From CAYRJD01 sp965247395 (GTDB lineage: Bacteria > Actinomycetota > Acidimicrobiia > Acidimicrobiales > Poriferisodalaceae), in contig OZ252012.1 in NCBI GenBank assembly GCA_965247395.1, forward strand, positions 1,674,001 to 1,738,000: a stretch of DNA of 64,000 nt, read 5' to 3'. The notes below the pieces were generated by a model. That model had not been told where the DNA came from. It made no database searches and saw nothing but the letters and a program-made list of their open reading frames with translations. Position 1 is the stretch's first letter. Each line of letters opens with the position of its first letter. The position numbers were made by a program, and so were the translations under genes. Positions 24,038 to 33,051 of this stretch are shown in pieces.

Positions 24038-25465
24038 ATGGCAGTTATCTACAAGGCAACCCCCAAACCTGCTGGCTTCGCTGCGCTGCTAGTTGCACTA
24101 GTCGTACTTGCCGCAGCCTGCGGATCATCTTCGCCCGACGATGAGATGGCCGCCGATCAGTCAAGCGACGAGTCAAACACCGAGACAAGCCCCAAGACAA
24201 ACACAGGCAATTCCAACGAAGGCGATGTCAGCGGCGACATAACGAACATCGACCGCAACGAAGGCGATCTAGTCGAATCACCTAGCAGCTTCGGCGAAGC
24301 CACCGGCATCATTGCGTCACCTCAAATCCCCGGCGACGAACCAAACGTCGTGGCGTCCGCACTGCGCGGTAGCCGCGACAACCCGCTGTTCGGCGAACCA
24401 CTGGTTGATCTTGGCCTCATCATCAGCGGCGGTCCACCACCGGACGGGATCGCATCGATCGACTGGCCGAACTTCGAAAAGGCCTCCACTGTCGATTGGC
24501 TTGAGCCACAAGAAGCAGTTATCGCTGTTGAGATCGACGGCGAACCACGCGCCTACCCGGTGCGAATCCTCATCTCCCACGAGATCGTCAACGACACCAT
24601 CGGCACGCTCCCTGTCACCGTCACCTACTGCCCGTTGTGCAATTCAGCGGTCGCTTTTGAGCGTCAAGCCGACGGACGAACCTTCGACTTCGGCACGTCA
24701 GGATCGCTCTACAACTCAGCTCTAGTCATGTACGACCGCCAGACCGAAAGCCTGTGGGCGCACTACACCGGGCAAGCCATCGTCGGTGAGCTAGTGGGCA
24801 CACAGCTCAAGCTGATACCCGCGGCCACCGTGAGCTGGAGCACGTTTGCAGCCGAGCACCCCTACGGCCTGGTGTTGTCGCGCGAAACCGGCTTCGGTTA
24901 CAGCTACGGCTCCAACCCTTATGCCGGCTACGACGATCCCGACACCTTTCCGTTTTTGTTTCTGGGAACGCCCGACGAACGACTAGCAGCAAAGGAGCGC
25001 GTGCTAGCCATTCGCTACGCAGGCCAAGAGGTCGCCGTGGTGCTGGACACCTTGGCCGAGCAAGGCACGCTCGCTTTGAAATTCGAAGCCACATCAGCGG
25101 ATGCCGGTAGCGGTAGCGCAGGTGATAACCAAGACGAGAACACCGTGGAGATCGTGGCGTTTCACCAGCCCGGCACGGCCACGCCGCTGGAGCAGCCAAG
25201 CGTTGCCTTGGGTAGAGATGTGGGTGCTACTGCGGTTTATCTATCTGAAGTCGACGGACAGAGTCTGACGTTTGAGCGAGTCATCCACAGCGAACTCGGC
25301 TATGTGTTTATGGATGCCGAAACCGGGTCGAGCTGGTCGCTGCTTGGCCGAGCGATTGACGGACCTTTACAGGGCGCAAGGCTCACCCCGGTCGAGCACC
25401 TCGACACTTTTTGGTTTGCCATCTCTGCCTATAGCCCCGATGTTGAGATATACGGCGACCGCTAA
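24038..25465 (+). CDS. DUF3179 domain lipoprotein
   Basis: A 475-residue exported protein: a signal sequence with lipobox LAAAC (Cys28), an acidic/Asn-rich linker (about residues 30-85), then the DUF3179 domain. That domain is recognised by EPRAYPVRILISHEIVND and VTYCPLCNSAVAFER, with the conserved cysteines of CPLC. DUF3179 proteins are cell-surface proteins of unknown function; the CxxC suggests metal or redox chemistry. A Ser/Gly/Asp/Asn insertion occurs near residues 350-365. ATG 24038 is the natural start for the signal peptide. Confidence 0.9.
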   Translation: MAVIYKATPKPAGFAALLVALVVLAAACGSSSPDDEMAADQSSDESNTETSPKTNTGNSNEGDVSGDITNIDRNEGDLVESPSSFGEATGIIASPQIPGDEPNVVASALRGSRDNPLFGEPLVDLGLIISGGPPPDGIASIDWPNFEKASTVDWLEPQEAVIAVEIDGEPRAYPVRILISHEIVNDTIGTLPVTVTYCPLCNSAVAFERQADGRTFDFGTSGSLYNSALVMYDRQTESLWAHYTGQAIVGELVGTQLKLIPAATVSWSTFAAEHPYGLVLSRETGFGYSYGSNPYAGYDDPDTFPFLFLGTPDERLAAKERVLAIRYAGQEVAVVLDTLAEQGTLALKFEATSADAGSGSAGDNQDENTVEIVAFHQPGTATPLEQPSVALGRDVGATAVYLSEVDGQSLTFERVIHSELGYVFMDAETGSSWSLLGRAIDGPLQGARLTPVEHLDTFWFAISAYSPDVEIYGDR

Positions 25466-25576
25466 ACGACCCAAAATATTTCTTAGGAATCGCTTATGTG
25501 TCTCTTAGGTTCCTTTCAGCTTCGCTCGGCATTGTGGTTTCCGTCACAGACACCCATCTATTGAAAGGAACGGGCA

Positions 25577-26539
25577 ATGACTATTTATGGCAAACACTCA
25601 TCTGAAGGCGCAGAGGTTTCTACGCTGGCGGAGAGTAAAACTGAAGGCACCAGCGGGGGTCGCAAATATTTGCGGCGAGGGCTGTTGTTTGTTCTACTGC
25701 CTCTGCTGGCAGTCGGAGGTCTGGCGGGCGTTGCGTTAGCGCAAAGCGACGATTCAGACAGCGACGGCTCAGGCGATGACGACAGCGGTCACGTTGAGGG
25801 CACTGATTCAGATAGCGACAGCGGTCACGCAGAAGTCGCTAGTCACGCAGAAGGCGTTAATCACGACGAGGGCAACGAGCACGCTCGTGAATCTCGCAGC
25901 GATGCGTTGACAGATCTGCTTGGTGTTTCGGGCGATGAGATTCGTGCGGCTTTGACTGAGGGTTCGACTTTGGTTGAGGTTGCTGCGGCTAATGGTGTGT
26001 CCGAGCAGGAGTTGGTTGATGTTTTGGTGCAGCGACTTGTTGCCAATGCTCAAGAACATGGCGAAGAGGTGACTGAGGATCGGTTAGCTGAGGTGCGTGC
26101 GAAGATTCTCGAACGGGTAAACACAGTGGTTGACACATCCGAAGGCGTTAAGAGACACGGTCATAAAGACGGAGTTGGCCGGCAAGGTGGATTTGCTAAA
26201 TCAGATGCGCTGACAGGTTTGTTTGGTGTTTCGGGCGATGAGATTCGTGCGGCTTTGACTGAGGGTTCGACTTTGGTTGAGGTTGCTGCGGCTAATGGTG
26301 TGTCCGAGCAGGAGTTGGTTGATGTTTTGGTGCAGCGACTTGTTGCTAATGCTCAAGAGCATGGCAAAGAGGTGACTGAGGATCAGTTAGCTGAGGTGCG
26401 TGCGAAGATTCTCGAACGGGTAAACACAGTGGTTGACACATCCGGGTTTGGCGAGCGACGTGGTCATCACAGGTTTGGTGACAACGACTCAGCTAGCAGC
26501 GAAGCTGCCTCCGCTGCTAGTCAAACGCAGGCTGCTTAG
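25577..26539 (+). CDS. Secreted or anchored protein with two near-identical helical repeats
   Basis: The 320-residue protein has a membrane/signal segment (about residues 33-56), an acidic Asp/Ser/His/Glu linker and two about 75-residue helical domains spaced by 101 residues. Each reads GVSGDEIRAALTEGSTLVEV ... EVRAKILERVNTVVDTS. The nucleotide sequences of the repeats (25917-26141 and 26220-26444) differ at only about five positions, so they duplicated recently or are kept alike by conversion. Similar domains occur in actinobacterial envelope proteins of unknown role. His-rich patches (RHGHKDG, RRGHHR) might bind metal, and the gene lies next to the iron cluster. Confidence 0.75.
   Translation: MTIYGKHSSEGAEVSTLAESKTEGTSGGRKYLRRGLLFVLLPLLAVGGLAGVALAQSDDSDSDGSGDDDSGHVEGTDSDSDSGHAEVASHAEGVNHDEGNEHARESRSDALTDLLGVSGDEIRAALTEGSTLVEVAAANGVSEQELVDVLVQRLVANAQEHGEEVTEDRLAEVRAKILERVNTVVDTSEGVKRHGHKDGVGRQGGFAKSDALTGLFGVSGDEIRAALTEGSTLVEVAAANGVSEQELVDVLVQRLVANAQEHGKEVTEDQLAEVRAKILERVNTVVDTSGFGERRGHHRFGDNDSASSEAASAASQTQAA
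25917..26444 (+). repeat. Internal tandem gene repeat, two units 303 bp apart
   Basis: Units at 25917-26141 and 26220-26444 are about 98% identical at the DNA level, including synonymous positions. They lie within the coding frame, each encoding the same helical domain. Confidence 0.9.
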
Positions 26540-26606
26540 TCCCCTTTAGCAGTCGGGCGTAAGCCGTCTTCTGCAGCAAGCCTGCCTTCTAGGGCAAACC
26601 AGCAAG

Positions 26607-26647
26607 CGGCCGGGGATCACTCGAAATGAGTGTGACCCGGCCGTTTT
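26607..26647. terminator. Rho-independent terminator between the repeat protein and bfr
   Basis: CGGCCGGG (26607-26614) pairs with CCCGGCCG (26636-26643). An inner CACTC/GAGTG stem sits on a GAAAT loop and TTTT follows. It lies downstream of 25577-26539 and between convergent genes; the U tract favours the plus strand. Confidence 0.85.
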
Positions 26648-26718
26648 GCGCGCCCGGCTTGACTAGCGCCCCAGGTCAAAGGGCGCAACTGCGCCAACAG
26701 CGCTATTGCTTTGTAGCG

Positions 26719-27198
26719 CTAGCTCGCTGCCGCCCCCACCTGCGACTGCAGGTAAAGCTCCAATCCAATGTCTGAGATCATTCTCTGCTGGGTTTCGATC
26801 CAGTCGAGATCCTCTTCTTCGCCCACCAAAAGTCGCTCCAGCAACTCGCGAGTTCCCGTATCGCCGTGCTCAAGGCATAGCGCAATACCACTGCGATACT
26901 GCTCAATGGCGGTTTCCTCCGACTGCCTGTCAGCCTCAAGCTGCTCGGGCACCGTCTCACCAATCATCACCGTTCCCAAGCGCTGAACGTTTGGCAGGCC
27001 GTCAAGCAACAAGATGCGCTCAATCAGATCTTCGGCATCACGCATTTCGCTCATGGATTCGGTGCGGTACTTCTCGGACAACAACTTCCAACCCCAGTTG
27101 TCAGTCATTTTTGATGCCATGAAATACTGATTGATGGCGGTCAATTCGGCCGTCAAGGCCTCATTTAGAAACTCAATAATCGCGGGATTGCCTTGCAT
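26719..27198 (-). CDS. bfr: Bacterioferritin with Asp-substituted diiron site
   Basis: Bacterioferritin stores iron as a ferric mineral in a 24-subunit haem-containing shell. The 159-residue protein aligns colinearly with Bfr: ELTAINQY with Glu18, Met52 as haem ligand in EMRDAEDLIERILLLDGLPN, Glu51, Glu94 and Glu127. The two ferroxidase-site histidines, His54 and His130 in E. coli numbering, are both Asp here (RDAE and EEEDLD). It follows bfd by 9 bp on the same strand, downstream of dtxR, so iron release, storage and control are grouped. Length and start (ATG 27198) are canonical. Confidence 0.92.
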   Translation of the reverse strand: MQGNPAIIEFLNEALTAELTAINQYFMASKMTDNWGWKLLSEKYRTESMSEMRDAEDLIERILLLDGLPNVQRLGTVMIGETVPEQLEADRQSEETAIEQYRSGIALCLEHGDTGTRELLERLLVGEEEDLDWIETQQRMISDIGLELYLQSQVGAAAS

Positions 27199-27207
27199 GC
27201 CCGCAGC

Positions 27208-27420
27208 CTACGCCCAATCACCATTTGTTTTAGAACTCGCCTCACCCGCCGCAAACTCCTCGATCAGCGCCTGGATTTGTGGCACGCATTTCGTGCAGTC
27301 GCTACCGGCTCCACTAGTCCGGATCACCACCTCGACGGTGGCGTTAGCCGGATCGGGAAGCTGCCTGAGCACGCGTTTCACGTCGCTCTCGCTCATTCCA
27401 AAGCACTGGCACACGATCAT
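27208..27420 (-). CDS. bfd: Bacterioferritin-associated ferredoxin
   Basis: A 70-residue [2Fe-2S] protein of the Bfd family, with the four ligands in the typical spacing: Cys4, Cys6, Cys42, Cys45. Bfd reduces the ferric mineral core of bacterioferritin so that iron can be released. ATG 27420 is preceded by GGAGG. It lies between dtxR (43 bp upstream) and bfr (9 bp downstream), consistent with one operon. Confidence 0.92.
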   Translation of the reverse strand: MIVCQCFGMSESDVKRVLRQLPDPANATVEVVIRTSGAGSDCTKCVPQIQALIEEFAAGEASSKTNGDWA

Positions 27421-27463
27421 CGTCGCTTGCCTCCGGAGCGATTAATCAAATTTGCGGATCTTC

Positions 27464-28135
27464 TTAAGAAAGGGTTACCAGTATTCGCTCGGCTGCGAAA
27501 GAGCTCACACCAACGGTGCCCTCGTTCATCTCAACCGTGGTTACGCCATCAGGCGAAACCGCGAGCACTTTGCCAATACGACCCGGCATCAAACCGGACT
27601 CTTCCAAGAAATCAAGCTGCCCCGCGGCAAATTCCAACTCCTCCGGAATGCGCTCCACGGTGAAACGTGTCAGCGGGTCAATCTTCATCAGTGCAACGGC
27701 GTCGGTGGGTGGGTGATAGTCGGTGCCGGGGATCGGGTTTCCGTGCGGGCATGTGCTGGGGTCTTTCAGCACCTTCACCAACGCTTCCTCAACGCTGGGT
27801 GAGATGACATGCTCCCAACGGCCGGCCTCATGATGGGCTTCGGCCCAACTCAGCTTCAAGATGTCCGTCAAAAACCGCTCAGCCAAACGATGCCGGCGCA
27901 CCACGGTGGTGGCGATATTTTTGCCCTCGGTCGTTAGATGAATGTGCGTGTCATCAACAGTGACCAGGCCCTCGCCTTCCATGCGCCGCATCATCTCTGA
28001 CACAGCCGGGCGAGACACGTCCATGCGTTCGGCTATGCGCGCTTGAATCACTTCAAACCCATCTTCGGCCAGCTCGTAGATGGTTTCGGTGTACTCCTCG
28101 AAAGCGGGGTGGTGTTCAGATGGCTCATAGGCCAT
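27464..28135 (-). CDS. DtxR-family metal-dependent transcriptional repressor
   Basis: The 223-residue protein has the DtxR layout. An N-terminal winged helix (YELAEDGFEVIQARIAERMDVSRPAVSEMMRRM), a metal-binding/dimerisation domain (VVRRHRLAERFL ... WEHVIS) with CPHGNPIPG, and a C-terminal FeoA/SH3-like domain are present. Whether it senses iron (IdeR-like) or manganese (MntR-like) is not clear. Its placement before bfd and bfr argues for iron. I did not find a convincing iron box around it. It is divergent from the LLM oxidoreductase gene, with 55 bp between starts. Confidence 0.9.
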   Translation of the reverse strand: MAYEPSEHHPAFEEYTETIYELAEDGFEVIQARIAERMDVSRPAVSEMMRRMEGEGLVTVDDTHIHLTTEGKNIATTVVRRHRLAERFLTDILKLSWAEAHHEAGRWEHVISPSVEEALVKVLKDPSTCPHGNPIPGTDYHPPTDAVALMKIDPLTRFTVERIPEELEFAAGQLDFLEESGLMPGRIGKVLAVSPDGVTTVEMNEGTVGVSSFAAERILVTLS

Positions 28136-28190
28136 AAAGCCAGGCTACTGCTTAGGCCATATAGAGCGCCCTGGTCTAGGGTCAGCAGCT

Positions 28191-29441
28191 GTGAGGTTCA
28201 GCATTTTCTACGAGCACCAGTTGCCCAGGCCTTGGTCTGAGGGCGATGAGCACCGCATTATGAAAGAAGCCCTGGAGCAGGTTCAGCTTGCTGACAAGCT
28301 TGGTTTCTCAACGGTGTGGGAGGTTGAGCACCATTTCTTGGAGGAGTACAGCCACTCGTCTGCACCGGAAGTGTTTCTAGCCGCCTGCGCAGCCACTACC
28401 AAAAACATCAATATCGGACACGGCATCGTGCCGGTTTTGCCGGGTTATAACCATCCGGCCCGAGTGGCCGAACGCATAGCAACGCTAGACATCGTCTCCG
28501 ACGGGCGAGTGCAGTTCGGCACCGGTGAAACCTCTAGCGACGCCGAGCTGGTTGGATTTCGTGTAGAGCGCGAACACAAGCGTGCGATGTGGGAAGAATC
28601 GGTTCCGCAGATCGCCCGCATGATGTACCAAGAGCCTTACGAGGGTTATGAAGGCAAATGGTTCTCGATGCCAGCGCGCAACGTGGTACCCAAGCCGTTG
28701 CAAAAGCCGCATCCGCCCATCTGGGTTGCGTGCAGTCAGCGAGAAACGATCCTGATGGCAGGGCGCCGCGGTATCGGTGCGCTGAGCTTCTCGTTTATCA
28801 ACCCGGACGAAGCCGCCACCTGGGTGCACGACTACTACGCGGAGTTTGACAAATGTGAAGACCCGATAGGGCTCGCACCGAATCCAAACCTGGCTGTCGT
28901 TTCCGGGTTTATGTGCCATCAAGACGAGCAGACCGCGCTGGACCGCGGGCTAGACGGTTTCCACTTTTTCGCTTACTCGCTGTCGCACTATTACATTCAC
29001 GGCACGCATCTGCCTGGCACCACGAACATCTGGGATGAGTTTGAGAAAAACCGCGAGGAGATGGGCTTTGAGCGAATCAGTGCCCTGGCCGAAATAGCTC
29101 GCGCTGAACAAGGGGAGCTAGCCGACGGTGGCCTGAATTCGCTGCGAGGTTGCATCGGCACACCCGACCAAATCCGTGAGTTTGTCCGGGGCTATGAGCA
29201 AGCGGGCGTGGACGAAATCATCTTCGTCAGCCAAGCCGGTAAAAACCGTCACGAAGACATCTGTGAATCAATGGAGTTGTTCGCTAAAGAGGTGATGCCG
29301 GAATTTGTCGAACGTGCCGATGGCGTTGAGGCGGCTAAGCGTGAGCGTCATGCCGAGGCCATCGAGCGCCTAAGCAACATCAGCCACGTTGACAAGCACC
29401 CAAAAATTGAAGAACGGATAGTTGCTAAACCTCTTGCCTAA
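28191..29441 (+). CDS. LLM-class flavin-dependent oxidoreductase (paralogue 1)
   Basis: A 416-residue bacterial luciferase-like monooxygenase (TIM barrel). FYEHQLPRPW at the N-terminus, WEVEHHFLEEYSHSSAPEV, GHGIVPVLPGYNHPARVAER and the RNVVPKPLQKPHPP motif define a subgroup of F420/FMN-dependent LLM enzymes. It is a close paralogue of 30762-31994, and the two flank an MFS transporter in one operon-like run. The substrate is not readable from sequence. Start GTG 28191. Confidence 0.9.
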   Translation: MRFSIFYEHQLPRPWSEGDEHRIMKEALEQVQLADKLGFSTVWEVEHHFLEEYSHSSAPEVFLAACAATTKNINIGHGIVPVLPGYNHPARVAERIATLDIVSDGRVQFGTGETSSDAELVGFRVEREHKRAMWEESVPQIARMMYQEPYEGYEGKWFSMPARNVVPKPLQKPHPPIWVACSQRETILMAGRRGIGALSFSFINPDEAATWVHDYYAEFDKCEDPIGLAPNPNLAVVSGFMCHQDEQTALDRGLDGFHFFAYSLSHYYIHGTHLPGTTNIWDEFEKNREEMGFERISALAEIARAEQGELADGGLNSLRGCIGTPDQIREFVRGYEQAGVDEIIFVSQAGKNRHEDICESMELFAKEVMPEFVERADGVEAAKRERHAEAIERLSNISHVDKHPKIEERIVAKPLA

Positions 29442-29462
29442 CCCGGGCCTGCTTGCAATTGT

Positions 29463-30746
29463 TTGATACCGGCGTTTGCACTGCCTAAGCAGTTGAGCGC
29501 GGATCAGCCGCGTCGAGCTTGGCTTTATGTAGGCGGAGTTTTGGGGCCGTTTGGCGGTGGCGTGCTAAACCCGATGATCCCGGAACTGCGAGAAACGTTC
29601 GGCGTTTCTACCAGCACCGTTGCCTGGGGTTTCACCGGATATCTGCTGCCGTTTGCGGTGCTGTTACTGATATCGGGCACGCTTGGCACCCGTTGGGGGG
29701 TGGCGCGATCGCTACGGCTCGCATTCGCCTTGTATGTGCCTGCCACCTTGTTTTGCGTTATTGCGCCGAACTTTGCTTGGTTCATGGTGGGGCGGGTAGT
29801 TCAAGGCTCGCTTAATGCGTTCATGACACCGCTGCTGATCACGTCTTTGACAGAGAACATTGCGCCGTCTCGTTTGGGCCGCCTGGTCGGGTCATACGCG
29901 GCGTTCCAATCCTTGGGCCAAATCATGGCGCCTCTGTTGGGAGGGATCAGCGCCGACATTGATTGGCGGCTGGCATTTGTGCTCGTCGCGCTGGTGTCTG
30001 CGCTGGTGGCAATCAAACTGCCACCTGGCAGCAAGCCTGCTGCCAGCGAATCTCCAGCCAGCAAGCCTGCAGCCAGCGAATCTCCAGCCAGCAAACCTGC
30101 GGCCATCCGGGGAGCAGAGCAAGACCACGCCGCCAAAGCCAGTGCCGGAGGGCGAACCAGCGCCGGACCGAATTTCCGCTTGCTCTTGCGGCGACCAACC
30201 TTGCTGCTGGGCGCTACCGCGTTTGCTGCTGCGATGGGACCTCTCAATGTCGTACCGCTGGTGTCGCTAACAGCGCGTGACGAGCTTGGCCTGTCGGGCG
30301 GAGCCACTGGCGTACTGCTGTTGGCTGGCACCGGGTCGGCGATGCTGCTGGTGCAACCCTGGGGAAAACTGAGCGACGCCTGGGGTGCGCGGCGAGCCAT
30401 CGTCGCGGCTCTAGTTCTGTCTGGGCTTTTTGTAGCGATACTCGGCACGGTTGATTCGGTGCTTGCGTTAGCGCTGGTATGGGTTCTCACCGGTGCTTGT
30501 ATTCAGTTTGTGGTGGTCGGGTTCCAGCTGCTGGCTGCCACCGCTGACAGCGCCAACCGCGGCGGCGTCATCAGCTTTACCTTGTCGTTCCGTTTTTTTG
30601 GGCACAGCCTGGGCACCCTCATCTGGGTGCCTGTTTTTACCGTTAGTCCTGGCACCGCCTACACTTTCTCAGCACTGGTAGCGGTGCTAGCGATAACAGC
30701 GGTGCTGGCATCGGGTCTAGGTAAGACGGCACGACCAATCAGCTAA
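29463..30746 (+). CDS. MFS transporter
   Basis: A 427-residue major facilitator superfamily protein with about 12 hydrophobic helices and a DHA-type signature region (GTLGTRWGVARSLRLAF between helices 2 and 3). The central cytoplasmic loop (about residues 190-214) contains a 10-residue tandem repeat based on SKPAASESPA (30-bp units at 30030-30089 plus a partial third). Start TTG 29463, with 21 bp after the upstream LLM gene and 15 bp before the next one, suggests co-transcription. Together they may import and oxidise, or modify and export, a common compound. Confidence 0.85.
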   Translation: MIPAFALPKQLSADQPRRAWLYVGGVLGPFGGGVLNPMIPELRETFGVSTSTVAWGFTGYLLPFAVLLLISGTLGTRWGVARSLRLAFALYVPATLFCVIAPNFAWFMVGRVVQGSLNAFMTPLLITSLTENIAPSRLGRLVGSYAAFQSLGQIMAPLLGGISADIDWRLAFVLVALVSALVAIKLPPGSKPAASESPASKPAASESPASKPAAIRGAEQDHAAKASAGGRTSAGPNFRLLLRRPTLLLGATAFAAAMGPLNVVPLVSLTARDELGLSGGATGVLLLAGTGSAMLLVQPWGKLSDAWGARRAIVAALVLSGLFVAILGTVDSVLALALVWVLTGACIQFVVVGFQLLAATADSANRGGVISFTLSFRFFGHSLGTLIWVPVFTVSPGTAYTFSALVAVLAITAVLASGLGKTARPIS

Positions 30747-30761
30747 GGGAAAGACTGCTGT

Positions 30762-31994
30762 ATGAAATTCGGTATTTTTTATGAGCTTCAGTTGCCTCGT
30801 CCGTGGACTGAGCATTCCGAATACAACCTGTTTCAGCAGGCGCTCGACCAAATCGAGCTAGCCGACAAGCTGGGTTACGACTATGCGTGGCAGGTCGAGC
30901 ACCATTTCTTGGAGGAGTACAGCCACTCGTCTGCGCCAGAGGTTTTTCTGGGAGCGGCCAGCCAGCGCACTTCCAACATCCGGCTAGGGCACGGAATCGT
31001 GCAGATGCCGACTAACCATCCGGCTCGAGTGGCCGAACGTGTCGCCACGCTCGACCTAGTTAGCGGCGGGCGAGTAGAGCTAGGACTGGGCGAGGGGTCA
31101 TCGGTAACCGAGTTGCATCCGTTCGACAGACGTTTTCGTGACAAGCGCGAGGTCTGGGAGGACGCCGTTCGCTGCATGATGCCGATGTTTACCGCCACCG
31201 ATGCCGCCTACGAGGGCGAGATTTTCAACATGCCGTCGCGCAACGTGGTGCCCAAGCCGTTGCAAAAGCCGCATCCTCCGCTGTGGGTGGCTTGCAGCCA
31301 GCTTGACACCATCGTGATGGCCGCTCAACGTGGCATGGCCGCGCTGGGATTTTCGTTCGTGTCCGCCGATGCGGCAACGGCGTGGGTTAACGCTTACTAC
31401 AACACGTACACGAAGCATTTAGAGCCGCTGTGCGATTATCAGACCAATCCGGGCGTAGCGGTGGTCAGCCCGTTTATGTGCGCACCAACCGACGAAGAGG
31501 CCCAAGCCAAGGCGGAGGGCTGGACGTTTTTCCAGTTCGCCCTGGTGTTTTACAACTCTCATGGTCCTGTTGCGCCAGGCTCAGTCAATCTGTGGGACGA
31601 ATATCAGCAGTGGAAAAAGACAGAAAAGGGCCAAAAGGCTGACCGAACCGTTGGGCTAGTTGGTTCGCCGGAGACGATCGTTCGCAGGCTTGAGATGTAT
31701 GAAAAATCTCACGTTGACCAGGTGATTTTACTAAATCAAGCTGGCAAGAACACTCACGAAGACATCTGTTCCAGCCTGGAGCTGTTTGCGAAAGACGTCA
31801 TGCCGCAGTTCCACGCGCGCGACGAAGAGCACCAGGACTGGAAACAATCGGTGCTAGCAGGCGACATCGAGCTCGAAGAAATCGACACCGATGTCTACCA
31901 AATGATCACCAACCAGACGACGAAGGAACGGGCCAAGGTGATCGAAGCGAAGAAGCGCGAGGCCCGCGCCAAGCAGGCCGTCGGCTTGAGCTAG
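30762..31994 (+). CDS. LLM-class flavin-dependent oxidoreductase (paralogue 2)
   Basis: A 410-residue luciferase-like monooxygenase, clearly homologous to 28191-29441 along its whole length (shared HHFLEEYSHSSAPEVFL and RNVVPKPLQKPHPPLWVACS). They differ in the C-terminal 60 residues, which are here Lys/Arg/Glu-rich. ATG 30762 lies 15 bp after the MFS gene. The two paralogues around a transporter could be two subunits or act on related substrates. Confidence 0.9.
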   Translation: MKFGIFYELQLPRPWTEHSEYNLFQQALDQIELADKLGYDYAWQVEHHFLEEYSHSSAPEVFLGAASQRTSNIRLGHGIVQMPTNHPARVAERVATLDLVSGGRVELGLGEGSSVTELHPFDRRFRDKREVWEDAVRCMMPMFTATDAAYEGEIFNMPSRNVVPKPLQKPHPPLWVACSQLDTIVMAAQRGMAALGFSFVSADAATAWVNAYYNTYTKHLEPLCDYQTNPGVAVVSPFMCAPTDEEAQAKAEGWTFFQFALVFYNSHGPVAPGSVNLWDEYQQWKKTEKGQKADRTVGLVGSPETIVRRLEMYEKSHVDQVILLNQAGKNTHEDICSSLELFAKDVMPQFHARDEEHQDWKQSVLAGDIELEEIDTDVYQMITNQTTKERAKVIEAKKREARAKQAVGLS

Positions 31995-31996
31995 CA

Positions 31997-32036
31997 GCGG
32001 CTGTCGCGTCGCGGCAGTTCCAGCGTCGCGGCAGTT
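31997..32036. repeat. 17-bp direct repeat in a convergent intergenic gap
   Basis: The short gap between the LLM and dehalogenase genes contains CGTCGCGGCAGTT twice within a 17-bp period. No T tract or clear stem is present, so I do not call it a terminator. Confidence 0.5.
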
Positions 32037-32912
32037 TTAGTGTTGAGCCAACCAGTCGGCTATTGCTTGGCCGATCTCGTCGGGGCTGTCTTCCTGCGCA
32101 AAATGGTCGCCCTTCACAGTCACCTCGGTCTGATTGGCCCAGCCACGGCAAAACTCAAGCGGCGAGCCGTTCAAGATCGCACCCGGATCGCAGTTGATTA
32201 GCAGCTTGGGTATGTCATTGGTCGACATCCACTCGGCGTAGTTGCTAACTATTTCCACCACGTCAGCCGGTTCGCCACTGATCGGAATCTGACGAGGCCA
32301 GGTCAGCGTCGGTCGGCGATGCTGAGGCTCCACAAAGGGGCGGCGATATTCGTTGAGCTCTTCTTCGCTGAGGTCGCGAATAATCGAGGCAGGCAACACC
32401 GCCTCCACGAACAAGTTCTTCTCGATGATCATCTCTTCACCCGCCGGGCTCCTTAGCCCTTGGAAAATGCGAGTGGCCGCCTCAGGCCATTCATCCCAAG
32501 TAACCGGGCGAACGATCGCCTCCATATAGGCAATGCCTGCCACCCGATCACGGTGACGGTTTGCCCAGTCAAAGCCGAGCGCCGAACCCCAGTCATGGAT
32601 TACGAAGGTGACATTGTCGCCTAGGTCAAGCTGGTCAAGCAATCCGTCGAGATACTCCCTGTGTTGCACGAACGTGTATGAGTCCGGGCCGGTGTCGTCC
32701 AGCTTGTCCGAGTCGCCTTGTCCGATCAGGTCGGGCGCTATGCAACGAGCGTGCGGCGACACGTGAGGAATGATGTTGCGCCACAGATACGACGAAGTGG
32801 GATTGCCGTGCAAGAACACCACCGGGTCTCCGTTGCCGCTCTCGTGGTAAGCCATCTGCTTGCCATTGAAGGTGAGGTAATTCTTACTAAGTGGTTCTGC
32901 GCTAATCGGCAT
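32037..32912 (-). CDS. dhaA: Haloalkane dehalogenase
   Basis: This alpha/beta hydrolase cleaves carbon-halogen bonds, giving an alcohol and halide. At 291 residues it has the full LinB/DhaA catalytic set in the expected positions: nucleophile Asp107 in IHDWGSALGF, halide-binding Asn38 (HGNPTSS) and Trp108, acid Glu131 (YMEAI) and base His270 (GDHFAQED). This is the HLD-II pattern. GGAG upstream of ATG 32912 supports the start. It converges with the LLM-MFS-LLM cluster. Marine bacteria often carry such enzymes for natural organohalides. Confidence 0.93.
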   Translation of the reverse strand: MPISAEPLSKNYLTFNGKQMAYHESGNGDPVVFLHGNPTSSYLWRNIIPHVSPHARCIAPDLIGQGDSDKLDDTGPDSYTFVQHREYLDGLLDQLDLGDNVTFVIHDWGSALGFDWANRHRDRVAGIAYMEAIVRPVTWDEWPEAATRIFQGLRSPAGEEMIIEKNLFVEAVLPASIIRDLSEEELNEYRRPFVEPQHRRPTLTWPRQIPISGEPADVVEIVSNYAEWMSTNDIPKLLINCDPGAILNGSPLEFCRGWANQTEVTVKGDHFAQEDSPDEIGQAIADWLAQH

Positions 32913-33051
32913 AGTTAGTTCTCCCTACTTGTGAACTCACGGTTTATGTCGCCCAGTCTGCGTTCACAGAGTCTGCGGTCGCACAGCCTGCCACAACTCT
33001 GGCTAAGACTCTGAAAGAGACAAGGACGCATGTCGCGTATCCGCTGGCGAG

